Counted from the first letter of the stretch, positions 36,648 through 46,472 are shown. The stretch: DNA of 64,000 nt from Akkermansiaceae bacterium (GCA_029253285.1 JAQWZU010000067.1:62001-126000), one strand, 5' to 3'. Notes: generated from the letters alone by a model not told the origin. Program-made: numbers and translations.

Positions 36648-37041
36648 GGGGCAAAGTATTGTCAGATCCGCCTCCCCGACAAGGGCATTGCCTCTCCCCT
36701 CCTACTCCGGACCAAGGCGCCCCTTGTTAGCAGCTATCCCCGGCTCCAGCACCTGCCACTGACTCTCGTCCCAAATCCCCACCTCGGACGGTCCTCAATA
36801 TTTCAAGGATTCCACACCAAAATTACAAATTTCGGCTACCATCTCACCTGACGGCTTTTTGCCGGATCAGGGAGTCGGTGGCAGGTGGTGATGGTGGAGT
36901 TGCTGCTTTTCAAAGAGGGTTTCTCTTCCTCCGGGAGAGTCGTCGGACTTCCAACCAACCCGTCTATTACCGATGGGGCATCGTATTTTTGACTGTCACC
37001 CGACCGGCGATCCCTGATCTAATCGGAAGTCACCCCCTCAA
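36648..37041. other. Intergenic region with an inverted repeat
   Basis: No convincing gene is seen in this 394-base stretch; short open frames lack family features. An imperfect inverted repeat CCATCTCACCTG (36839-36850) and CAGGTGGTGATGG (36882-36894) encloses a small CGGC-T5-GCCG hairpin, so the RNA could form a branched stem upstream of the large gene at 37042. No known riboswitch motif was recognised. Confidence 0.4.
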
Positions 37042-40000
37042 ATGGAACGCTTTCCTATCAAACTCCTCATTTCCGGTTTGCTCTACCCGTGGATGATCCA
37101 GCCTTCGCTTGCGGGTGTCGTGTCGGCGACCCTAAACTTGGTCGACGAGCCAAACGTGAACACACTGGCGATCTCGCTGGCGATTCCGGAGTTCGAGACC
37201 GGTAATGACACGACTGATCTTAGCGGCACGGTGGAGGCGACGCTGCAGATCGATCCTGTGGACGGAGTGGTCTCGCAATTGACCTTCACCGGCGGTGCCA
37301 TATCGGGCACCCCGATCACTCTCGCTGGCAACAGCACCCTCTTAATTAATCCCGGTGGCTACACTTTTAATTCGAATATTCTCTCGGGGAGAGTCAATAC
37401 AATCGCGCCTCCGGGGTCAGTCGACAATGTCCCGGGCGCCGGGGATTTCTCCGCCGCGCGCCACGAACTCGCCATCAATGGCGGCGTCCTCAGCGGCCTT
37501 TTGAGCAGCACCTTCGTCAACGAGAATGTGAACCAGGATTTCGCGGCAAACCCGGTCTACGCAAAAGGATCAGGAATCGGTAACGTGGCTTCCAACTATC
37601 GCGCCGATCTCTCCAACGAACAAAATTCGGTCTACGACATTGTGGTGTTCCTCGGCGTGGGATCCACGACAGAGGTGCAGGCCGGAGCTGCGACCGTCAC
37701 CTTTGGGGCCTCGGGAACAATCAAACTAGCAGGTCAGGTCAGCGTCCCCTACCTGCCACTCATTTTCAATTTCTCACCCAATCCGCAGATTGTGGTCAAT
37801 GGCGACACGACCGGACTCGATTACAGTGTGCAGAATGCCGATTCGTCCTCAATCGATCAGGGAGTTGGAGGCTTGAACCCGACAAATCTTGGCGCCAGAA
37901 CCATCTCGCCGCCAGCCGGCAGCGACACGACCTACACCTTCATTGCGGGCAACGAGAACGGCACGGTAAAGCGGTCCACCACCGTGCGTTCGGTCGCGCA
38001 AGGATCGGCGACCTTCCGCTACGTGCGCTTCACGCCGGTGCGCCTGAAGGGAGACCTTCCTGGCATCGCATCCGCCGATAGCATCCAGATCGCTGACTTC
38101 CAATTTTTCGAAGGTTCGACCGAGCGGGTTCCCATTGAAGCGAGTAATCCCGGCGGCGCCAATCCTGGCGGAGAGGGACCGGAAAAACTAATCGACGGTG
38201 ACTCCGCCACCAAGTGGCTTGACTTCAACAAGGGCTGCGTGATCTTCGACTTCGGATCAGCAGTCACCATCGACCGTTATCGCTTCAGGACGGCGAATGA
38301 TTTTCTGGAACGCGATCCGGTGGCCTGGATTTTAGAGGGCAGCGACGGCCAAACGGCCTGGTCGATCATTGAGGCCATCACGGTGCGGCAGGATGACTAC
38401 CGGGAAGACTTCAACCATTTCACCCCCTCTGCACGCAAGGCTTACACCCAGCTCATCCCGATCCCGGCAATGCCGGCGATCCCGCCGCCGGTCATTACCC
38501 AATTCTCTCCCTCTCCCCAGATTCTCGTGAATGGAGAAACGACAACCCTTGGCTGGGACACCACTGCGGCGACCTCCCTCGAGATCGCCAACTTCGGTTC
38601 TATTTCCGGTGACAGCGGCAGCATCACGGTCTCTCCCGCGGCCGACACCGATTCGAAATATACCCTGACCGCCGCCAATGGCGCGGGACGGGAAGTCAAT
38701 GTGACTCTGCTTGTGCGCACCGTGGCCCAGGGCTCGGCGAATTTCCGTTTCCTGCGCTTCACGCCTGCGCGGCTCGCCGAGGAGCTCCCCGGATTTGATG
38801 CTACCAATAGCGTCCAACTCGCGGAGTTTGAATTTTTCAACGGCGTGATCCAGATCGCACCAGTCACCGTGAGCAATCCGGGCGGGAACAGCCCGGCCGG
38901 CGAGGGTGTCAGTAAGGTCATCGACGGCGATCCCGGAACAAAGTGGCTCGACTTCAACAAGGAGGGGCTGGTGTTCGATTTTGGCAGTCAAACCAACATC
39001 ACCGCCTATCGCTGGACGACGGCGAACGACGAACCGTCGCGCGACCCGGTCTCCTGGTCGTTGGAGGGCAGCAACGATGGCACGAACTGGAGCCTGGTCG
39101 ACAACGTCACTAGGAACCGCGCCAAGCCCAGCGAAGATGTCGCTATCTATGCGGGTCTGCCCCGAGGCGCGACAACGCCCCCGATCCCGGTGCCGGATGC
39201 CAGCTCGCTGCTGCCGGTGATTTCGCAGTTTATTGGCGACGCCCCGTTTCTCGTCTCCGGCGAACCACTCGTCCTGACTTGGGCAACCAGTGGGGCGGCA
39301 AGCGTCTCCATTGATCAGGAGATCGGGGCGGTAACGGCAACCGGATCGACAAGCGTAATACCGGCCTTCGATACGACCTACACCATCACCGCCACCAGCC
39401 CGGCGGGTAGTGTCACCGAGCAATTCACCACCACTGTCGTGACATCGACCATCGGGCGAATTTGCTACGAGGACTTTGACCTCGCGGGGTATGAGCTCGG
39501 TCTGCTTGGCGATGCTGGGATCGTGAATGATTTTGCGGATATTCCCCTGCCCGGCGACGTCAACCGCCTGCGTCTCACGCCGGATTCGGACGGCAAGTGT
39601 GGCTCAGCCTGGTTTCGCAAACGGGTCGATCTCTCGCAGGGATTTCAAACCTGGTTCGACCTGCAATTTATGGCCGCCAACAATAGCGGTGCGGACAAGC
39701 TCACCTTCACCATCCAGAACAGACCGGAAGGGACCGGCGCGGAGGGGAACCTGCGCTCCGAGGCTTTCAAAATCAGCTTCGATTCCTACCTCAATAGCGG
39801 TGACCCGAGCGCTGGATTCATCGAGCTGGTTGACGGAAATCTGGTGTTGGCTACGATCGATCTCACCGTCATTGACGGAATCGACCTGCCGGGGAGCGTT
39901 CCCAATGACCTCTCCAGCGACGACTTCGAGGTCGCACCTTACCCGGTGCGAGTCGCCTATGTCCCTGGCGACCTCGACCTTTTCTTCCAGGGGGTACAGG

Positions 40001-40389
40001 TAATCGACAGCCTCGATGTCGATCTGGGGGCGACCGACGCACTCGACGAGAACGGTAAAGCCTACGTAGGATTTTCAGCCTGCACCGGAGTATTCTCCGA
40101 GTATCATGACATCACACGCTGGATCCTGGTCGAAGGCCCGCCCGCGCCGCCACTAAAGATCACGGAGTTCGCGGTAGATCTAGATACCGACACTGCAATC
40201 TTCACCTTCACCTCAACCCAGTTCCGCACCTACACTATCGAGGAATCCGACGACGGGCTCGTCTTCACGAAATTGACCACCGGTATACCCGGCGCCGCTG
40301 GCACCAGCGAAACAACCACCGCCCCGATCAGCTTCACCAAGACAAGCCAAAAGATGTTCCGCGTCGTCGATGAGAAACCTTCGCCTTAA
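37042..40389 (+). CDS. Large modular secreted protein with discoidin-like and lectin-like domains
   Basis: Predicted 1115 aa with a signal peptide (first 25 residues, ending PSLAG). After an N-terminal beta region (to about 235) come three Ig/IPT-like modules (about 240-320, 485-560, 723-805), all opening with a PxITQF-type strand. Two F5/8-type C (discoidin) domains lie between them (about 323-470 and 567-715); they are clear repeats, sharing KLIDGD/KVIDGD and the KWLDFNK block. Residues about 805-1030 look like an L-type lectin domain. A short C-terminal module follows. It probably binds carbohydrate outside the cell; no hydrolase motif seen. Its stop overlaps the convergent gene's stop by a few bases. 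Confidence 0.8.
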   Translation: MERFPIKLLISGLLYPWMIQPSLAGVVSATLNLVDEPNVNTLAISLAIPEFETGNDTTDLSGTVEATLQIDPVDGVVSQLTFTGGAISGTPITLAGNSTLLINPGGYTFNSNILSGRVNTIAPPGSVDNVPGAGDFSAARHELAINGGVLSGLLSSTFVNENVNQDFAANPVYAKGSGIGNVASNYRADLSNEQNSVYDIVVFLGVGSTTEVQAGAATVTFGASGTIKLAGQVSVPYLPLIFNFSPNPQIVVNGDTTGLDYSVQNADSSSIDQGVGGLNPTNLGARTISPPAGSDTTYTFIAGNENGTVKRSTTVRSVAQGSATFRYVRFTPVRLKGDLPGIASADSIQIADFQFFEGSTERVPIEASNPGGANPGGEGPEKLIDGDSATKWLDFNKGCVIFDFGSAVTIDRYRFRTANDFLERDPVAWILEGSDGQTAWSIIEAITVRQDDYREDFNHFTPSARKAYTQLIPIPAMPAIPPPVITQFSPSPQILVNGETTTLGWDTTAATSLEIANFGSISGDSGSITVSPAADTDSKYTLTAANGAGREVNVTLLVRTVAQGSANFRFLRFTPARLAEELPGFDATNSVQLAEFEFFNGVIQIAPVTVSNPGGNSPAGEGVSKVIDGDPGTKWLDFNKEGLVFDFGSQTNITAYRWTTANDEPSRDPVSWSLEGSNDGTNWSLVDNVTRNRAKPSEDVAIYAGLPRGATTPPIPVPDASSLLPVISQFIGDAPFLVSGEPLVLTWATSGAASVSIDQEIGAVTATGSTSVIPAFDTTYTITATSPAGSVTEQFTTTVVTSTIGRICYEDFDLAGYELGLLGDAGIVNDFADIPLPGDVNRLRLTPDSDGKCGSAWFRKRVDLSQGFQTWFDLQFMAANNSGADKLTFTIQNRPEGTGAEGNLRSEAFKISFDSYLNSGDPSAGFIELVDGNLVLATIDLTVIDGIDLPGSVPNDLSSDDFEVAPYPVRVAYVPGDLDLFFQGVQVIDSLDVDLGATDALDENGKAYVGFSACTGVFSEYHDITRWILVEGPPAPPLKITEFAVDLDTDTAIFTFTSTQFRTYTIEESDDGLVFTKLTTGIPGAAGTSETTTAPISFTKTSQKMFRVVDEKPSP

Positions 40390-42287
40390 GGTCGGCGGCT
40401 GATGCGATAAAAGCCATTGGGTTCGCCACGGGGATCGTGGGTCAGACTTGAACTCCCGCCAGTCGCGGTCAGCGTCGCGACTGTTACAAATGGATTCGTC
40501 TCCACGTCGGCAGTGAATTGCAAATCGTAGGTGCTTCCGACATCGCTGTTCCAGGTGATGGTGTATCCACCCGCAACCTGCGAAATCCCAGTGATGAAAA
40601 ATTCTCCGGTATTCGGACCTGCCGCAGTGATTTTCAAATCAGAGATCGTCAGCGTCTCGGTCGAAGAACCGGCAGCACCGACGATGACAATCTGCGCCGT
40701 CACCGCGTCCGCAGGGAGCTGCGCGGAGAGCGGTATATTGATGTCGAGCAACTCCGTATCCTCTGCGCCTGGCGCGAACTCTTCGTTCGTCAGCCAGCGA
40801 TTTCCATCAGTGTCCAAGCCGCCGTTAACCAAATCGATCCGCCAGCCCTTCTCGGCACTGTCGATCACTTCGACCCAAGCGGAGAAGGTGGCCGGGGCGT
40901 CGAAGTTGCTGCGCTCGCTTGTCTCCGAAGCGTTAAGCATCAGGCTGACCTGGGCCGGAGGAAAGACGGCAAGGTCGATCGGCTGCGAAAGTATAGCAGC
41001 CCGCTCGTCGGAGTCGTTGATGACAAACTCCCCGGCAGTCCCCGTCCCGATCCATTCATCCGGCGAGTAGTATACGTTGAAGTCCGTCCCCGCACCAAAG
41101 TCGATCTGCCCCATCACGGTCAGTGGCGGCTGGGCTGCCGGAATAAATCGCACGTTGCTAATGGCGAAGGTCTCGCTGTTCGAGTCATTGAGCGCATCGA
41201 TATTTACCACCGCGCCTGTCATCCCCTCTGGGAACGGGACTACCAAAGGGCGGAAGAAATCCACGCGCTGACTATCTGCAAGACCAACCCCGAACTCGTC
41301 GCCGTTCAACGAACCGCTTCCATCTGTATCGAGCGCCACCGGAATCAGGGACAGGAGGGTCGGTCCGTCGGCGCCGTTGTCGACCTCCACCGTCGCCGAA
41401 AAACGATCATCGGCTTCGAAGTTTGAACCATTGCTGGTATCTCTTGCCGTGAAGTCCACCACCACCAGCCATGGAATCGTATTATCACCCAATGCCGCCC
41501 GCTTCGAGGACATGACTGCCGGGTTTCCATTGTTCAGTTCAAAGGAAAAGTCGGCCGGATTTGTCCAAACTGAAAGCTGCTCAGCCAAAGAGAAAACAGT
41601 CGCCGGCTCACCATCTTTTATTACTCCGAAAGGCAGTGATCCGATTCCCTCGTCGCTCAACCGCAGGTCGAAACCCAGATCACTGCTTGTAGCTGAACTT
41701 TGGTGGAGCGAGACCGCTATGGTGTGGTCGCCGGCAGTGAGCCCTCCGATGCCAGTAATGATCGAAACCGGATCGTTTTCGTCGCCGGTTCGGCTCGCCA
41801 GGGACAGATAGGTGTCGTCATCGTCGAAGTTCACGCTCTGCCAGCGCACCCCGTCGATGTAGATCACTGCTCCATCATCGACGATCATTTCGAGCGCGAG
41901 ATATTCGACACCCACACCGAGCGTGAAGTCATGACGGAAGTAGGCGGTATAGCGGGCGTCTTCAACTGGCGGAGTGAGCGTGGTGGCGAGGCCGCCATTA
42001 TTCCGAAAATAGGTAACCGTGCCGTAGCCGATCGGCGCCGGGCCGTTCCCAGCGTCGAATCCCCCCGCCGGGGTCACGAAGCTAGGTCCGTTATATGCGC
42101 CAAAGGCGTCGGTCTTGAGAAACCAGGTAGTATTAAAATCGTCGTCGGCTACTGCCGGGTCGATCGCGTCACTCGGATGCATATAATCCCAGTTTGATCC
42201 GAAAGGGATCAGATCGAGAGCGGACGCAAGAGAGGTCGCAACGGAAAAGGTAAGAGCTGCAAGGGAGTTGGGGGGCATACCTGCCAT
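40386..42287 (-). CDS. Large secreted protein with jelly-roll-like N-terminus
   Basis: Predicted 633 aa from the ATG at 42287; a TTG at 42302 extends the frame. The start is a signal peptide (SLAALTFSVATSLASA). The first 200 residues, IPFGSNWDYMHPSDAIDP onward, carry TYFRHDFTLG and VYIDGVRWQ, typical of a beta-sandwich appended to sugar-active proteins. The rest consists of two similar beta-rich blocks with NSETFAISNVRF / SSTETLTISDLKI and a C-terminal GGYTITWNSDVGSTYDLQF module ending in FYRISRRP. It may be an extracellular adhesin or enzyme accessory. No catalytic motif. Convergent with the 1115-aa protein gene. Confidence 0.7.
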   Translation of the reverse strand: MAGMPPNSLAALTFSVATSLASALDLIPFGSNWDYMHPSDAIDPAVADDDFNTTWFLKTDAFGAYNGPSFVTPAGGFDAGNGPAPIGYGTVTYFRNNGGLATTLTPPVEDARYTAYFRHDFTLGVGVEYLALEMIVDDGAVIYIDGVRWQSVNFDDDDTYLSLASRTGDENDPVSIITGIGGLTAGDHTIAVSLHQSSATSSDLGFDLRLSDEGIGSLPFGVIKDGEPATVFSLAEQLSVWTNPADFSFELNNGNPAVMSSKRAALGDNTIPWLVVVDFTARDTSNGSNFEADDRFSATVEVDNGADGPTLLSLIPVALDTDGSGSLNGDEFGVGLADSQRVDFFRPLVVPFPEGMTGAVVNIDALNDSNSETFAISNVRFIPAAQPPLTVMGQIDFGAGTDFNVYYSPDEWIGTGTAGEFVINDSDERAAILSQPIDLAVFPPAQVSLMLNASETSERSNFDAPATFSAWVEVIDSAEKGWRIDLVNGGLDTDGNRWLTNEEFAPGAEDTELLDINIPLSAQLPADAVTAQIVIVGAAGSSTETLTISDLKITAAGPNTGEFFITGISQVAGGYTITWNSDVGSTYDLQFTADVETNPFVTVATLTATGGSSSLTHDPRGEPNGFYRISRRP

Positions 42288-42461
42288 ATTGAAGGCAAAC
42301 AAAGGCCGAGTCTATTTAAAATCTCAAAAGCACTCGTTCACAATTGGCCTAGTCTTCTAACAGGGTCCATGAATGCTTCAACCAACCAATCGTCCGCAAC
42401 TGGCAGTCCGAATAACTCGCCTGTAAGAATTCCTCCGGCCCTCGCGTTCAATTCTCCCTCA

Positions 42462-43142
42462 ATGAAAACCATTTTTCTCCTCGCCACCAGCCTCACCCTC
42501 GGCTTCGCCAAGGCCCAGAACACCAGCCCAGTCGATCCCACCAAATTCGATCACCCCGTCAAGGTGGCCTGTGTTGGCGACAGCATCACCCAGGGCGTCG
42601 GCGCCAAGCGCGGAAAGTCATGGCCCGCGCAACTGCAACAAATGCTTGGCGAAAAATGGAAGGTGGAAAACTTCGGCCTCAGCGGCACCACCCTCATGAA
42701 CAGTGGCAACAAGCCTTACCAGAAGTCACCCCACTTCAAGCGCGCCAAGGCCTCCGCTGCCGATGTCGTCGTCATCATGCTCGGAACCAATGACACCAAG
42801 CCCAACAACTGGAAGCACTTCGAGAAAGACTACGAAAAAGACTACCGCGACCTCATCTCACACTTCTCCTCCCAAGCCGGCAAACCTCGCATCTTCCTCT
42901 GCCTCCCACCCTACATCGCCAAGGATGGTAACTGGGGCATCAACGACCCTAATACCGTCGCCCAAAAACCAGTCGTCATGAAAATCGCCAAAGGCCTTGG
43001 CCTCGGCCTCATTGATGTCCACAGCGCCCTCAAGGGAAAGGACGACCTCATCCCCGACAAAGTCCACCCCAATACCGGGGGTGCCACCGTCATTGCCAAA
43101 GCGGTCCACCTCGGACTCACGGGCAAGAAAGCGACCGACTAA
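42462..43142 (+). CDS. SGNH/GDSL hydrolase
   Basis: Predicted 226 aa from the ATG at 42462 that starts a signal peptide (IFLLATSLTLGFAKAQ); an earlier ATG at 42369 gives a long odd leader. VGDSITQGVGA (block I, Ser), FGLSGTTLMNSG (block II), MLGTNDTKPNNW (block III, Asn) and DKVHPNTGG (block V, His) give the complete SGNH set. Likely an exported esterase, for example a carbohydrate or lipid acetylesterase. It is preceded by a 160-base intergenic gap and is single. Confidence 0.88.
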   Translation: MKTIFLLATSLTLGFAKAQNTSPVDPTKFDHPVKVACVGDSITQGVGAKRGKSWPAQLQQMLGEKWKVENFGLSGTTLMNSGNKPYQKSPHFKRAKASAADVVVIMLGTNDTKPNNWKHFEKDYEKDYRDLISHFSSQAGKPRIFLCLPPYIAKDGNWGINDPNTVAQKPVVMKIAKGLGLGLIDVHSALKGKDDLIPDKVHPNTGGATVIAKAVHLGLTGKKATD

Positions 43143-43398
43143 ACACGGCCCCTTCCACATGCCCTCCCTCGCAATTCCAGGATCTCCCAAAAGACGGGCT
43201 CATCCCGCCTCCTCGCCGACTCCTAACAGGCCGATAGCTCGCAATCTACGATGAACCGCCTGCCAAAAAAGACCTTGGCAATGCGTGCCGGATATCCATG
43301 CTCTCAGCCAGCAAGAATCGTGACGAAGCTGCGCAACACCAGCCCTCCTGTCCTTTTCGTCAAAAGAAACCTCCCAGAAGAAATTTAGCACTGAAAAT

Positions 43399-44343
43399 AT
43401 GAGAAATAAAAAAATCGTCATTATTGGAACCCGGACCTGGGAGCTCACTTCTATTCACCTTGATTACTTTATTAAGAATGACGCGAACATTGTCGGCATC
43501 CTGGAATCACCTACCGAGGGGATTACCACAACGACCTCGGGTGGCAGCTCAAGCAAGCCCATCAATGTTGTTGCCGAAGAGCTGGGCATTCCAATCATCT
43601 GCGGCAAACCGAAAGATGAAGGTGTCATGGATCAATTACGCGAATGGGCACCTGACATGGTTGTTGTCATTGGGTATCAGTTCTTCCTACCTGATGACTT
43701 TCTCAATATCCCCCCAATGGGTGTTGTAAACTTCCATACATCTCTGCTGCCTCGACATTGTGGAAGACATCCGGGCTTTTGGACAATCTGGTACGGGGAT
43801 GAGCAGTCAGGGATGGCGGTTCACTTTATGGATTCTGGTTTGGATACCGGTGAGATTGCCTACAAGTCGTATGTGCCCGTTGAGGATGGTGATACTGTCG
43901 ATTCCCTTTATGACCGAATCTGGAAGAACGATGAGAGCATCGTAAAACAACTTCTTGACGATATTGACAACGATTGTGTGCCTAGAACGCCTCAAGACAG
44001 AACTGAATATACCTACAACTATGTTCCACATGAAAAGGACTTTGAGTTCGATTTCAGGCAGCCGGCTCAACTACTCGTGAACAGACACTTGGTGAAGCCC
44101 AACAAATCTTATATTGTCCTCAATGGCGAAAAGTATCCCGTCTCCAAATGCTCCGCGATTGACGAACCGACAACCTCACGAAATTTCAAGTTGAATACAC
44201 CCTATGAGTGCAATGGAAATCTGGTGTATATGACCCCTAATAAGTGGCTTCAAATTGACCAACTCATCCAGAATGACGAACCTTGTTCCGGCTTAAAAGT
44301 TGCAGGAAAAGCACTCGACCAGATCACTAAGATCGGCAAATAG
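43399..44343 (+). CDS. Formyltransferase family protein (N10-formyl-THF dependent)
   Basis: Predicted 314 aa. The central GVVNFHTSLLPRHCGRHP contains the N-x-H of the formyltransferase active site and FMDSGLDTGEIAYK supplies the Asp, as in PF00551 (methionyl-tRNA, sugar and GAR formyltransferases). The C-terminal 100 residues resemble an FMT-C-like domain. It differs from Fmt in length and detail, and probably formylates an amino-sugar nucleotide for surface polysaccharide. The base composition looks lower in G+C and codon use differs from its neighbours, suggesting horizontal transfer. A strong terminator follows. Confidence 0.82.
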   Translation: MRNKKIVIIGTRTWELTSIHLDYFIKNDANIVGILESPTEGITTTTSGGSSSKPINVVAEELGIPIICGKPKDEGVMDQLREWAPDMVVVIGYQFFLPDDFLNIPPMGVVNFHTSLLPRHCGRHPGFWTIWYGDEQSGMAVHFMDSGLDTGEIAYKSYVPVEDGDTVDSLYDRIWKNDESIVKQLLDDIDNDCVPRTPQDRTEYTYNYVPHEKDFEFDFRQPAQLLVNRHLVKPNKSYIVLNGEKYPVSKCSAIDEPTTSRNFKLNTPYECNGNLVYMTPNKWLQIDQLIQNDEPCSGLKVAGKALDQITKIGK

Positions 44344-44385
44344 GAAAGCGCCTTGGGACTGAATTCCTAAAAACAATCCATTTAC

Positions 44386-44426
44386 AAGCCCCGCCTGCGA
44401 AAATCGCAGCGCGGGGCTTCTTTATT
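44386..44426 (+). terminator. Rho-independent terminator after the formyltransferase gene
   Basis: AAGCCCCGC (44386-44394) pairs with GCGGGGCTT (44411-44419); an inner TGCGA/TCGCA stem caps it with a short AA loop, and CTTTATT follows. It lies 42 bases after the stop. Confidence 0.88.
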
Positions 44427-44530
44427 GCCGAACCAGACCTTGCTTGATGACCTACCTTTTGTTGGCGCACCAACCATCACCCCAACCGCGATCAGTGGAA
44501 TGGTCATGGAGGCCGACACTGCCCTCGCAA

Positions 44531-45709
44531 TCACCCAAAGGGATTCTCATACCAGAAGACCCCCAACTGATCCCGCTCTTCACAGCATAGAATATCCAAA
44601 TCTCCATCGCCATCGACATCACAGGGCACCACGCGGTCATACTTCAGGCCCGGCTCTCCGGCGATTTCATGACTCTGCCATTCCTTATCAAAAGGTGTGC
44701 CTTTCCATGACAACCAACGCGTGCCCGAGAGTGGACCGGCAGCCCCTTCACAACTGAAGACGATATCGTTCTTCCCGTCTTGATCCACATCAAAAACCGC
44801 CGTGCTTTTTCCTCCGCCGACACCCTTGGGAAGAGGAATGACATGCTCACTCCAGCCGGTCTTTCCCCTCCGGTACCAAACGACGGATCCCTTATCAATG
44901 GCCACCACATCATCGCGACCATCCTGATCGAGATCACCGTGGGAGATGAATTTAATTTCACGGTCATTTCCACCAAGGTTGTGGCGTTTCCAAACCTGCC
45001 CTTCCGCCACCGCATCACTTCCCGGATACTCCAACCAATAGACTCCCCGCTTCGCTCCTCTGCGGTCACTAATCAAGACATCGTCATCACCATCCTGATC
45101 CATATCGACCTTGATGAGAGACATGATCCATCCGGCGTCTTGCAGTTTATGAAATTTCCAGTTCGCCAGGTCCCGCGCGTTATCGGGAACCTCCAGCCAT
45201 CCCACACTTCCATTCTTCCCCTTCGAACTCACGATCAAGTCCATTCTGTTCTTCCCGTCGATCTGCATCGGCAGGGCATACATCCAGGATTGCTCTCCCG
45301 CAGTCGCAGGGATGACCTCTGTTTCCCATTTGTCCTCCTTGAGATAATCTTCCGCTTTCGTTGGCGCCCAATGAACAAACATCGATTTGGTTCCCCCTTC
45401 ACACGAACTCACCACATCCATGGCGCCATCGCCATCGAGGTCCACAAAGAGGGCATCTTCCGCCGACTTCACCTTTCCCACCGTCACCATCGGCCAGAGT
45501 GACTTTGCCTTCTCCCGCCCCGGGTGCACATACGCCCGCACCACACCCCCTTCTTCCCATCCGGTCGCAATATCCAGCAATCCGTCGCCATTGACATCCT
45601 CCAAACGAACTCCGTCGGCCCCCTTGGACGTATTATCAATGGTATGCAGAGCCCAGGGCTCGTCGGCCAGAGCGAGACAACTGAAAAGGAAGAAGACTGA
45701 CTTTGTCAT
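44531..45709 (-). CDS. FG-GAP/VCBS repeat secreted protein
   Basis: Predicted 392 aa from the ATG at 45709 (a GTG at 45718 is possible). After a short signal (FFLFSCLALA) there are repeated FG-GAP-like units: VNGDGLLDIATG, LDGDGAMDVVSS, MDQDGDDDVLIS, LDQDGRDDVVAI, VDQDGKNDIVFS and VDGDGDLDILCC. These DxDxDG calcium-loop repeats build a beta-propeller used in extracellular proteins. It is followed in the same direction by no partner, but the peptidase gene sits 16 bases upstream, so the two are probably one transcript. Ligand unknown. Confidence 0.85.
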   Translation of the reverse strand: MTKSVFFLFSCLALADEPWALHTIDNTSKGADGVRLEDVNGDGLLDIATGWEEGGVVRAYVHPGREKAKSLWPMVTVGKVKSAEDALFVDLDGDGAMDVVSSCEGGTKSMFVHWAPTKAEDYLKEDKWETEVIPATAGEQSWMYALPMQIDGKNRMDLIVSSKGKNGSVGWLEVPDNARDLANWKFHKLQDAGWIMSLIKVDMDQDGDDDVLISDRRGAKRGVYWLEYPGSDAVAEGQVWKRHNLGGNDREIKFISHGDLDQDGRDDVVAIDKGSVVWYRRGKTGWSEHVIPLPKGVGGGKSTAVFDVDQDGKNDIVFSCEGAAGPLSGTRWLSWKGTPFDKEWQSHEIAGEPGLKYDRVVPCDVDGDGDLDILCCEERDQLGVFWYENPFG

Positions 45710-45725
45710 GAATCTCACGCCCCCA

Positions 45726-46472
45726 TTATTTCACCGCCGCCGGACCCCAAACCTTCTGCATGAGCTTGAATCCCTTTGGGTCGTGGTCCCGGAGTTCGGC
45801 CGCCACGAAGGGATAGAAATCATTTCGATAAAGATAGGCTTCGGTGGCTTCGGCGAAATACTCCTTATGATTCGTAGCCGCGTAATGGCGCACGGTGCTT
45901 CCGGTGAAGAGCTGCACTTTCTCTAAAATCCCTTTTTCCATTGCGCCATTGTATGCCGCGAGAACATCGGGATCATTGAAGCCGAGAACCTGATCGTGAT
46001 AAGCGTGTGCCAGTTCATGGAGAATCACGGCAGGGTGCTTCAGCAATTGGTCTCTGGAAAATAAAGCCGCTGCTCTGGTAACGTGGACCTTCTTGTTGAG
46101 GCGGGGATCGTAACCGTGATCGATCAACCACTTGGCGCCGGGATGATACTGCATCGCGCTCAACTCAGGATGCTTGCGCTCTAGCCAAATCTCCATCGTC
46201 TTCATCTTTTTCAAAGGCTCTTCCGGCAGGAGAATGGCAATGCGTTGCAAATGATTGGCTAACATTTTGAGGGCCTGCTTCCCTTCTTCCCCATGTTTCC
46301 CGCCCTTCAACAGAGCTGGATCAACATGCACCGTCCATCCCTCGATATTCCTCTGCACGGGTTCGATCCAACCAATCTTTTGGGGTGCCGCGGTTTGCCC
46401 CAAGGTCATCCAAGCAAATGACAGGATAAGAAACAGCGGGGCCGTCAGACGAAAGGAACAAAAAGTGCGCAT
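45726..46472 (-). CDS. Putative secreted zinc metallopeptidase (HExxH)
   Basis: Predicted 248 aa with a signal peptide (LTAPLFLILSFAWMTLG). VILHELAHAYHDQVLG contains HExxH (HELAH), and KEYFAEATEAYLYR about 55 residues later supplies a candidate third ligand Glu, which is the gluzincin arrangement, seen also in anthrax-lethal-factor-like (ATLF-type) domains. PAVILHE preceded by a well-formed helix supports a real peptidase. It lies directly upstream of the FG-GAP gene. Substrate unknown; extracytoplasmic. Confidence 0.8.
   Translation of the reverse strand: MRTFCSFRLTAPLFLILSFAWMTLGQTAAPQKIGWIEPVQRNIEGWTVHVDPALLKGGKHGEEGKQALKMLANHLQRIAILLPEEPLKKMKTMEIWLERKHPELSAMQYHPGAKWLIDHGYDPRLNKKVHVTRAAALFSRDQLLKHPAVILHELAHAYHDQVLGFNDPDVLAAYNGAMEKGILEKVQLFTGSTVRHYAATNHKEYFAEATEAYLYRNDFYPFVAAELRDHDPKGFKLMQKVWGPAAVK

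Noticed and set aside
36621-36851. 76-codon plus-strand frame in the intergenic region
   Set aside because: It begins in the antisense of the neighbouring gene, and its composition is not coding-like.
38332-39423. Long open frame (363 codons) on the minus strand
   Set aside because: It is antisense to the repeat-rich secreted protein gene at 37042, very rich in Arg and Gly, and has no family features.
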